DNA of 5,161 bases from an uncultured Sphingobium sp. (GTDB lineage Bacteria; Pseudomonadota; Alphaproteobacteria; Sphingomonadales; Sphingomonadaceae), in assembly GCA_913773715.1 (NCBI GenBank), contig CAJYHD010000048.1, forward strand, positions 1 to 5,161, read 5' to 3'. The translations under genes and the position numbers were made by a program. The notes beneath the pieces are model-generated. The model worked only from the letters and a program-made list of their open reading frames with translations, was not told the origin of the DNA and ran no database searches. Below, one piece after another: positions 1-4,987 of this stretch. Every line of letters starts with the position of its first letter. Position 1 is the stretch's first letter.

Positions 1-102
1 CATGGCTTCATGGCCGATTATCGCCCGAGCTATAATCCGACCGCCGCCAAGGCCGCATGGGATGCGACGCTCGGCTGGTTCGGCAAATATGTGAAGCGCT
101 AG
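1..102 (+). CDS. Dienelactone hydrolase family protein, C-terminal end (5' truncated)
   Basis: Frame 1 is open from the first base and ends at TAG 100-102, giving 33 residues that begin HGFMADYRPSYNP and end WFGKYVKR. In the dienelactone hydrolase (carboxymethylenebutenolidase) branch of the alpha/beta hydrolases, the last catalytic residue is a His followed by a small residue and Phe, then a loop with Tyr-Asn-(x)-Ala-Ala and a closing amphipathic helix ending in a Trp-Phe pair. The visible segment has exactly this order, so His1 of the window is probably the catalytic-triad His; the nucleophile Cys and the Asp lie outside the window. The family hydrolyses dienelactone or related esters in the cytoplasm or periplasm, but the substrate cannot be told from this tail. 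It converges on the downstream kinase, with overlapping stop codons and no terminator between. Family assignment rests on a short tail only. Confidence 0.75.
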   Translation, partial: HGFMADYRPSYNPTAAKAAWDATLGWFGKYVKR

Positions 103-1022
103 GCGCGGGCGGCCTCCAGCGCATCGCAGGCGAGGGCGACGGCACCGAGCGGCCCAGCTTCTTCGCAAAGCCTGGGCGCGGTAACGATGCTGTCGATCTG
201 CGTCGCATCGACATGGGGCAGATAGCCTGCGATCTGGGCGACGACTGCTGCTCGCACGCGGGGCAGGATCGTCTGGCGCGCCATGCCTACGCCGCCGCCG
301 ATCAGCACCTGCCGCGCGGCGGTGGTGAGCAGGATGGTGGACACCATGCTGGCGATGTCATGGACGACATAATCCCAACGCGGATCATCGTCTGCGATCT
401 CGCTACCCGGCGCGCCGAAGCGTTTGGCGAGCGACGGGCCTGCGATCAGCCCTTCGATGCAATCGCCGTGGAAGGGGCAGGCGCCCGCAAAATCGTCACC
501 CCGCGCGCGGGGGGTGCGGATATGGCCGAGTTCCGCATGCATCGCGCCATGCAGCGGACGACCGTTGATGACGAAGCCGCCGCCGACGCCCGTGCCTATG
601 GTGATATAGCAGAGGCTGTCCGATCCCGTCCCCGCCCCTGCGCCCCAGCGCAGTTCGGCCAGCGCCGCGCCATTGACGTCGGTGTCGATGACGGCGGGGC
701 AATCGAAGGGCGCGGTCAGCGTACCGAAAATATCTGCGCCAGCCCAATGCGGCTTGGGCGTCGGCAGCATGATGCCGAAGTCTGCCGCGGAGCGGTCCAG
801 CCGCACTGGACCGAAGCTGCCGATGCCCATCGCATCGAACGGCGTTTCGGCGTGCCAGTGCTTGAGGATCTCCACCGCCAGCCCAAGTGTTTCGCCCGGT
901 GTCGTGGTCGGAACTGTGGCGCGATCGAGGATAGTCGCGCCACGCGCGCGAAGCACCAGCACCTTGGTCCCACCCAGTTCCACACCCGCCAGCACCGGTT
1001 GATCGTTCATCGGCATTCGCAT
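99..1022 (-). CDS. ROK-family sugar kinase, fructokinase/mannokinase type
   Basis: A 307-residue protein of usual length for ROK fructokinases. Visible motifs in order: N-terminal phosphate-binding loop GVELGGTK (residues 13-20); GIGSFGPV (66-73); DTDVNGAAL (113-121), where Asp115 is the expected catalytic base; phosphate loop IGTGVGGG (142-149); the ROK signature AELGH (163-167) followed by CPFHGDCIEG (182-191), whose Cys182, His185 and Cys188 with His167 form the expected structural zinc site; and GGGVGM (242-247). The CPFHGDC form is typical of the ScrK/GmuE-like fructokinase branch, which phosphorylates fructose and often mannose with ATP in the cytoplasm. No signal peptide or DNA-binding helix-turn-helix is present, so it is an enzyme rather than a repressor. 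Start: ATG at 1022 is the longest choice and has a weak GGGG about 10 bases upstream; in-frame ATGs at codons 3 and 5 are alternatives. It is divergent from the glycosidase genes, suggesting it handles a hexose they release. Exact substrate is inferred. Confidence 0.9.
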   Translation of the reverse strand: MRMPMNDQPVLAGVELGGTKVLVLRARGATILDRATVPTTTPGETLGLAVEILKHWHAETPFDAMGIGSFGPVRLDRSAADFGIMLPTPKPHWAGADIFGTLTAPFDCPAVIDTDVNGAALAELRWGAGAGTGSDSLCYITIGTGVGGGFVINGRPLHGAMHAELGHIRTPRARGDDFAGACPFHGDCIEGLIAGPSLAKRFGAPGSEIADDDPRWDYVVHDIASMVSTILLTTAARQVLIGGGVGMARQTILPRVRAAVVAQIAGYLPHVDATQIDSIVTAPRLCEEAGPLGAVALACDALEAARA

Positions 1023-1077
1023 TCTACTATGGCCCCAAACCGTCGAAGACCAAGTGGCGACGACAATATGCTGACGC

Positions 1078-1106
1078 TATTTACGCAAGCGCGGTGAAAT
1101 TGACAA
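1078..1106 (-). promoter_or_regulatory. Candidate sigma70-type promoter for the ROK kinase
   Basis: On the - strand, TTGTCA (1106-1101) is followed after 17 bases by TAAATA (1083-1078), a good match to a housekeeping promoter. The expected start of transcription is near 1071, giving a leader of about 50 bases to the ATG at 1022. The -35 hexamer lies inside the operator-like site at 1103-1116, so a bound regulator would be expected to block it. This is predicted from sequence only. Confidence 0.5.
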
Positions 1107-1127
1107 AGCAAATTGTTTTAATAAAAT
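1100..1127 (+). promoter_or_regulatory. Candidate + strand promoter overlapping the kinase promoter
   Basis: TTGACA (1100-1105), a perfect consensus -35, is followed after 16 bases by TAAAAT (1122-1127). Its -35 shares five bases with the -35 of the - strand promoter, so the two would compete for polymerase. If used, it would give a leader of about 340 bases before the GH43 start. It may instead be a by-product of the AT-rich operator. Confidence 0.35.
1103..1116 (+). promoter_or_regulatory. Operator-like site 1 (ACAAAGCAAATTGT)
   Basis: An imperfect inverted repeat: ACAA and TTGT arms flank a 6-base centre, within AT-rich flanks (AAATTG on the left, TTTAATAAAA on the right). It overlaps the -35 elements of both promoter candidates. 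The same 14-mer with one base changed occurs on the opposite strand at 1256-1269, which is the main reason to call it a regulatory site. AT-rich palindromes are typical of NagC/Mlc-type ROK repressors, and a ROK protein lies at the window's right edge, but the binder is inferred. Confidence 0.5.
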
Positions 1128-1196
1128 TTGATGCAGTGAGGTCGGCAGAACAAGCCTGTCGGGTTGGCAAGCCTGATGGGACATCGGGCGACCGCA

Positions 1197-1214
1197 CCGA
1201 TCATTGATGATCGG
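1197..1214. promoter_or_regulatory. 18-bp palindrome, possible second operator
   Basis: CCGATCAT (1197-1204) and ATGATCGG (1207-1214) are perfect reverse complements separated by TG. The site lies between the two AT-rich operator-like sites and upstream of the + strand promoter at 1253. Dyads with 8-bp arms and a very short spacer are typical of LacI- or TetR-type operators; the spacer is too short for an RNA hairpin without melting the inner pairs. The binding protein is unknown. Confidence 0.35.
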
Positions 1215-1252
1215 AAACGACGTGAAAAACTTGCAGCACAATGTAAATATAA

Positions 1253-1281
1253 TTGACAAATTGCTTTGTTTAATTTGAAAT
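1253..1281 (+). promoter_or_regulatory. Candidate promoter for the GH43-GH92 operon
   Basis: TTGACA (1253-1258) is followed after 17 bases by TGAAAT (1276-1281), a perfect -35 with a four-of-six -10, preceded by an AT-rich stretch (1241-1252). Transcription would begin near 1288 and leave a leader of about 185 bases before the GTG at 1474. The spacer is occupied by operator-like site 2, the arrangement expected for a repressor that blocks polymerase. Confidence 0.5.
1256..1269 (-). promoter_or_regulatory. Operator-like site 2 (ACAAAGCAATTTGT on the - strand)
   Basis: Read on the - strand this 14-mer differs from site 1 by one base and is a cleaner dyad: ACAAA and TTTGT arms around GCAA. Similarity continues outwards (AAATT on one side, an AATTAT/TAATA run on the other) with one inserted base. 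It sits between the -35 and -10 of the GH43 promoter candidate, 153 bases from site 1 (start to start). Confidence 0.5.
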
Positions 1282-1421
1282 CTGGGTCGGAAAGAGAAGC
1301 GGCCTGCTGATCGCTGAATAGGTGGGACAGCCAAGGTTGGATGAGGGGATGATCGGGGCATAGCGCAGTCGCATAACGAAAATGGAACCGCCCGACGGCA
1401 TGAATGATCGGGTCGCATCGT

Positions 1422-1471
1422 AGGGATGTGGGCTTCTGCACGAGCACACATCCCTTTAAATGGGAGAAGCC
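1422..1471 (+). promoter_or_regulatory. Structured 5' leader adjoining the GH43 ribosome binding site
   Basis: Two strong complementarities overlap here. Helix A pairs AGGGATGTG (1422-1430) with CACATCCCT (1447-1455), nine perfect pairs. Helix B pairs GGCTTCT (1431-1437) with AGAAGCC (1465-1471), seven perfect pairs, and takes up the end of the Shine-Dalgarno sequence (GGGAG, 1462-1466) and the bases up to two before the GTG start. Because the 5' half of helix B lies in the loop of helix A, the two must either compete or form a pseudoknot. Pairing was read by eye; no folding energy was computed. Confidence 0.35.
1462..1466 (+). promoter_or_regulatory. Ribosome binding site of the GH43 gene
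   Basis: GGGAG lies seven bases before GTG 1474. This decides the GTG as start: the in-frame upstream ATG at 1426 has only a GGG two bases away, and the downstream ATG at 1501 has a less clear site and would lose the signal peptide's charged end. Confidence 0.7.
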
Positions 1472-1473
1472 GA

Positions 1474-2538
1474 GTGACGATAGCCAGGCTGGGATGGGCG
1501 ATGGCGACTTTGCTGCTGCCCGGCGCAGCGGCGGTCGCGGGCAATCCCGCGCTGCCGGGCTATTATGCCGACCCGGAACTGCGCGCCTTTGCCGGGCAAT
1601 ATTGGATCTATCCCACCTATTCCGATCATGACGGTCCGCCCGATCTCACCAGGCGGTTCACGCCGCAGCAGGAAGCGGCGCGACGCGACGCATCGGTGCT
1701 GCCATCCTATCTGTACCAGACCTTTTTCAACGCCTTTTCCTCGCCCGACTTGGTGCATTGGACCAAGCATCCGCATGTGCTGGATGTCGAGACGATCGCC
1801 TGGGCGTACAAGGCGATCTGGGCGCCTTCAGTGATCGAGGCGGGCGGGCGCTATTATATGTTCTTCAGCGCCAACGATATTCAAAGCGATAAAGAAGTCG
1901 GCGGCATCGGCCTAGCCGTCAGCGACAATCCGGGTGGGCCGTTTCGCGACGCAATCGGCAAGCCGCTGATCGGCAGCTTCCACAATGGCGCGCAGCCGAT
2001 CGATCCCTTCGCCTTTCGTGACGATGATGGACAGGTCTATCTCTATTATGGCGGCTGGAAACACTGCAATGTCGTCAAGCTGAGCGCCGACATGAAGCGC
2101 GTCGTCCCCTTCGCGGATGGCACGACCTACAAGAAGATCACCCAGCCCGGCTATGTCGAAGGCTCCTTCGTCATCAAGCGCAAGGGCGTCTATTATTTCA
2201 TGTGGTCGGAGGGCGGCTGGACCGGGCCGGACTATGCCGTCGCCTATGCGACGGGGCCGAGCGCGACCGGTCCCTTCACGCCGCGCGGCCGCATCTTGCA
2301 GCAGGATTTCCGCATCGCGCGCGGGGCCGGGCATCATTCGGTGCTGAACGTGCCGGGGACCGACGACTGGTTCATCGCCTATCACCGCCGCCCGATCGGC
2401 GATACGCGTGGCGAGCATCGGCAGGTCGCGATCGAGCGGCTGATTTTCGAGAAGGACGGCAGCATCCGGCCCGTCGTCATGACCAGAAAGGGCGTGCCGC
2501 CGCAAAAGCCGCCGCTGACGACGATCCATGGGAAGTGA
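1474..2538 (+). CDS. Secreted glycoside hydrolase family 43 protein
   Basis: 354 residues from the GTG start. Residues 1-22 look like a Sec signal peptide: Arg5, a hydrophobic core (WAMATLLLPGAAA), and cleavage after AVA, so the mature enzyme is exported. The rest is a five-bladed beta-propeller of GH43 type. The expected catalytic base is Asp33 in YYADPEL; the pKa-modulating Asp177 is in PIDPFAFRDDDG; the catalytic acid Glu229 is in YVEGSF. Other family marks are FSSPDLVHW (88-96), IWAPSV (115-120), YLYYGGW and GAGHHSV (285-291), whose His is expected to help bind the central metal. GH43 enzymes are mostly beta-xylosidases, alpha-L-arabinofuranosidases or exo-beta-1,3-galactosidases; I cannot assign the substrate. 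An insertion of about 30 residues (roughly 53-84) separates blade 1 strands. An N-terminal extension to ATG 1426 is possible but unlikely. It is the first gene of a two-gene unit with the GH92 gene 10 bases downstream. Confidence 0.9.
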   Translation: MTIARLGWAMATLLLPGAAAVAGNPALPGYYADPELRAFAGQYWIYPTYSDHDGPPDLTRRFTPQQEAARRDASVLPSYLYQTFFNAFSSPDLVHWTKHPHVLDVETIAWAYKAIWAPSVIEAGGRYYMFFSANDIQSDKEVGGIGLAVSDNPGGPFRDAIGKPLIGSFHNGAQPIDPFAFRDDDGQVYLYYGGWKHCNVVKLSADMKRVVPFADGTTYKKITQPGYVEGSFVIKRKGVYYFMWSEGGWTGPDYAVAYATGPSATGPFTPRGRILQQDFRIARGAGHHSVLNVPGTDDWFIAYHRRPIGDTRGEHRQVAIERLIFEKDGSIRPVVMTRKGVPPQKPPLTTIHGK

Positions 2539-2540
2539 GG
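2535..2540 (+). promoter_or_regulatory. Ribosome binding site of the GH92 gene, overlapping the GH43 stop
   Basis: GTGAGG, eight bases before ATG 2549, contains the TGA stop (2536-2538) of the GH43 gene. Ribosomes ending GH43 would sit on this site, so translational coupling is likely. A purine run AGGGGG (2542-2547) is closer and would suit the second ATG at 2552. Confidence 0.55.
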
Positions 2541-2548
2541 CAGGGGGC

Positions 2549-4867
2549 ATGATGATCCGGCGCGGGGCGACATGGATACTGGGCGCAGCGATCGCCTTCG
2601 CGGCTCCTGTCCTTTCCGCGCAGGAAGAGCCTGCACTGATCGACCTCGCCAACCCGCTGATGGGGACGGACTCGAGTTACGAACTGTCCTATGGCAATAC
2701 CTATCCGGCGGTCGCCGTGCCATGGGGGATGAATTTCTGGACGCCCGTCACCGGCAAGATGGGCAACGGCTGGGGCTATACCTACGACGCGCACAAGATA
2801 AACGGTATCAAGCAGACGCACCAGCCCAGTCCGTGGATGGGCGACTATGCCGCCTTCGCGCTGTTCGCGGAGACGGGTGGGATCAAGGTCAAGCAGGAGG
2901 AGCGCGCATCCTGGTACAGCCACAAGGCGGAGCAGGCGCGTGCCTATGGCTACAAGGTCTATCTCGCCGACTATGACGTGACGGCGGAGGTCGCGCCGAC
3001 CAACCGCGCCGCGCAGTTCCGCTTCTCCTTCCCGCAGAGCGATCAGGCGCATATCCTGCTGGATGGCTATGCCGGCGGGTCGATGGTGGCGATCGACGCA
3101 AACAACCGCCGCATCACCGGCTTTGTCCGCAACAACAAGGGCGGAGTTCCGGGCAATTTCCGCAACTATTTCGTCGCGCAGTTCGATCACGATTTCACCG
3201 CGAGCCAGAGTTGGGGCGACGATGGCGCGCTGACCCAGGCGGCGCGGCGCGAGGGCGATCATGTCGGGGCAGTGGTCAGCTTCGTCACGAAAAAGGGCGA
3301 GCAGATCGGGGTCAAGGTCGCCTCCTCCTTCATCAGCGCGGAACAAGCGTTGCGCAATCTGGAGAGCGAGGTCGGCGACGACAGTTTCGAGGTGACCAGC
3401 GCGAAGGCGAAGCAGGCATGGGAGAGCGAGTTCCAGCGCATCGTCGTCACCGATCCCGATATCGACAATCGCCGCACCTTCTATTCCGCGCTGTATCGGA
3501 TGTTGCTCTTCCCGCGCATGTTCCACGAGATCGATGGGCAGGGCCGGCAGGTCCATTACAGCCCCTATGACGGGAAGGTGCATCCCGGTCCGCTCTATAC
3601 CGACAACGGTTTCTGGGACACCTGGCGGTCGGTCTTCCCCTTCTTCGCGCTGATGTATCCCGAGCGCGACGGCGAGATCATGCAGGGGCTGGTCAACACC
3701 TACAAGGAATCGGGCTGGCTGCCGGAGTGGGCGAGTCCCGGCCATCGCGATGTCATGATCGGGTCGAATAGCGCGATCCTGATCGCTGACGCCTATGCGA
3801 GCGGGATACGCGGCTTCGACGCGAAGACGCTGTATGAGGCGATGGTCAAGAACGCGACCACATCGAAAGGGCGACCGACCGATGCCAAGGGCAAGACGCT
3901 GACTGCCGTGGGGCGCGAGGGCGTCGAATATTATAACCGGCTCGGCTACGTCCCCTATGATGTCGGCATCAACGAGAACGCCGCGCGGACGCTGGAATAT
4001 GCCACCGCCGATTTCGCGCTGTCACGCATGGCCGATGCGCTGGGCAGAAAGAAGGACGTACGCCTCTATGCCGAGCGGGCGCAGAATTTCCGCAAGCTGT
4101 TCGATCCGACAAGTGGCTGGATGCGTGGGCGCAATCAGGACGGGACATGGTCGACGCCGTTCAATCCGTACAAATGGGGCGACGCCTTCACCGAGGGTAA
4201 CGCGCTGCATTATAGCTGGTCGGTGATGCAGGATGTGCAGGGGTTGATCGACCTGATGGGCGGGGACCGGAAGTTCGTCGATCGGCTCGACGGCATCTTC
4301 ACCACGCCGCCGGTATTCGACGACAGCTATTATGGGCAGGTCATCCACGAAATCCGCGAGATGCAGATCGTGGACATGGGCCAATATGCCCATGGTAATC
4401 AGCCGATCCAGCACATGATCTATCTCTACGATTGGGCAGGTGCGCCATGGAAGGTGCAGGCGCGCGTGCGAGAGGTGATGCGCAAACTCTATGCGCCGAC
4501 GCCGGACGGCTATCCGGGCGACGAGGATAATGGCCAGACGTCGGCCTGGTATGTCTTCTCAGCGCTGGGCTTTTACCCCGTGACGCCAACGGTCGGGCAA
4601 TATGCCGTCGGCAGTCCGTTGTTCCGGTCGGTGCGCATGACCATGCCGGGCGGCAAGCTGCTGACGATCGAAGCGGAGAATAATGGCCCGGACAATGTCT
4701 ATATCCAGTCGGTCACGTTGAACGGGCGACCATGGAACAAGCCGTGGCTGCCGCAGGCCGAATTGCGCAAGGGCGGCACGTTGCGCTTCGTCATGGGGCC
4801 GACGCCGAACAAGGCATGGGGCGCGGCCAAGGCTGACGCGCCCTTCTCCATGAGCAAGCCGCAATGA
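2549..4867 (+). CDS. Secreted glycoside hydrolase family 92 alpha-mannosidase
   Basis: 772 residues, normal for GH92. Residues 1-24 form a signal peptide (MMIRR, hydrophobic core, cleavage after LSA before QEE), so it acts in the periplasm, at the outer membrane or outside. An N-terminal beta-sandwich (about 30-270) begins with NPLMGTDS and GNTYPAVAVPWGMNFW; the (alpha/alpha)6 catalytic domain follows (about 290-770). Key segments are NGFWDTWR (353-360), FTEGNALHY (547-555) with Glu549 the expected catalytic acid, HGNQPIQHMIYLYDWAG (615-631), and GDEDNGQTSAWYVFSALGFYP (657-677) with Asp658 and Asp660 spaced as the general-base pair. GH92 enzymes are calcium-dependent, inverting exo-alpha-mannosidases acting on alpha-1,2, -1,3, -1,4 or -1,6 links. 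Retention of Glu549 argues against the mannose-phosphate uncapping subtype, where this acid is Gln. Start: ATG 2549 has a well-spaced GTGAGG; ATG 2528 would overlap GH43 and has no ribosome binding site; ATG 2552 is a close alternative. Probably co-transcribed with GH43. Confidence 0.95.
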   Translation: MMIRRGATWILGAAIAFAAPVLSAQEEPALIDLANPLMGTDSSYELSYGNTYPAVAVPWGMNFWTPVTGKMGNGWGYTYDAHKINGIKQTHQPSPWMGDYAAFALFAETGGIKVKQEERASWYSHKAEQARAYGYKVYLADYDVTAEVAPTNRAAQFRFSFPQSDQAHILLDGYAGGSMVAIDANNRRITGFVRNNKGGVPGNFRNYFVAQFDHDFTASQSWGDDGALTQAARREGDHVGAVVSFVTKKGEQIGVKVASSFISAEQALRNLESEVGDDSFEVTSAKAKQAWESEFQRIVVTDPDIDNRRTFYSALYRMLLFPRMFHEIDGQGRQVHYSPYDGKVHPGPLYTDNGFWDTWRSVFPFFALMYPERDGEIMQGLVNTYKESGWLPEWASPGHRDVMIGSNSAILIADAYASGIRGFDAKTLYEAMVKNATTSKGRPTDAKGKTLTAVGREGVEYYNRLGYVPYDVGINENAARTLEYATADFALSRMADALGRKKDVRLYAERAQNFRKLFDPTSGWMRGRNQDGTWSTPFNPYKWGDAFTEGNALHYSWSVMQDVQGLIDLMGGDRKFVDRLDGIFTTPPVFDDSYYGQVIHEIREMQIVDMGQYAHGNQPIQHMIYLYDWAGAPWKVQARVREVMRKLYAPTPDGYPGDEDNGQTSAWYVFSALGFYPVTPTVGQYAVGSPLFRSVRMTMPGGKLLTIEAENNGPDNVYIQSVTLNGRPWNKPWLPQAELRKGGTLRFVMGPTPNKAWGAAKADAPFSMSKPQ

Positions 4868-4884
4868 AAGCGACCGATCGAGTT

Positions 4885-4916
4885 ACCCGCGCCACGCCGC
4901 AACCGGCGACGCGGGT
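4885..4916. repeat. GC-rich hairpin following the GH92 stop
   Basis: ACCCGCG (4885-4891) pairs with CGCGGGT (4910-4916). Inside it CGCCG (4895-4899) pairs with CGGCG (4904-4908) around a CAAC loop, with a small asymmetric bulge between the two helices. It begins 17 bases after the GH92 stop and directly abuts the next hairpin. It may add to transcription termination or protect the 3' end of the mRNA; no T tract follows. Confidence 0.5.
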
Positions 4917-4967
4917 GCGCTGGCACTGACCGCCTTCTCCCCTCCCCCGGGCGGCCAGTGCCAGCGC
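4917..4967. terminator. Long hairpin between convergent genes, probable bidirectional terminator
   Basis: Arms 4917-4934 and 4950-4967 are 18 bases each and complementary except at A4929/C4955, around a 15-base pyrimidine-rich loop (4935-4949). In the - strand transcript the mismatch becomes a G-U wobble, so the stem is unbroken there. It lies between the GH92 stop (4867) and the convergent ROK stop (4988), the classic place for a shared terminator. No T run follows on either strand, so it is not a textbook intrinsic terminator; in GC-rich bacteria such stems often act as 3' stabilisers or work with Rho. Confidence 0.6.
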
Positions 4968-4987
4968 TCCATCGAAAGAGATCATCG

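Larger units (their letters stand above)
1023..1473. other. Divergent intergenic regulatory region between kinase and GH43 gene
   Basis: 451 bases without a convincing gene. The region is much richer in A+T around 1098-1130 and 1240-1281 than its surroundings. It contains two near-identical operator-like sites in opposite orientation, an 18-bp palindrome, promoter-like elements for both strands, and a roughly 190-base leader to the GH43 gene with inverted repeats near its 3' end. Open frames across it on the - strand (for example 1077-1544) give low-complexity Ser/Arg/Pro-rich translations with no family resemblance and run into the GH43 gene, so I treat the region as non-coding. Confidence 0.8.

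Noticed and set aside
57..1097. Long + strand open frame (346 codons) opposite the ROK kinase
   Set aside because: It is the antisense shadow of a kinase with complete conserved motifs; its translation is Arg/Ala/Gly-rich and resembles no family, as expected in GC-rich DNA.
1400..1423. Eight-codon mini-ORF (MNDRVAS and stop) in the GH43 leader, a possible leader peptide
   Set aside because: It has no Shine-Dalgarno sequence, no codon bias suggesting attenuation and no terminator/antiterminator pair clearly tied to it; short ORFs like this are common by chance.
1426..1473. ATG 1426 as the GH43 start
   Set aside because: The GTG at 1474 has GGGAG at seven bases and gives a compact signal peptide; the upstream ATG has no usable ribosome binding site and lies inside helix A of the leader.
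1077..1544. 155-codon - strand open frame across the intergenic region
   Set aside because: It has no recognisable domain, no good ribosome binding site seen, runs antisense into the GH43 signal peptide and covers the promoter and operator-like sites.
2477..3745. 422-codon - strand open frame inside the glycosidase genes
   Set aside because: It is antisense to the GH43 end and the GH92 N-terminal half, which carry clear family motifs; its Arg/Asp/Leu-rich translation is a typical codon-bias shadow.
4917..4967. Inverted repeat as the end of an insertion sequence or a CRISPR repeat
   Set aside because: It is a single local hairpin with a 15-base loop, no transposase and no second copy in the window, lying exactly between two convergent stop codons.
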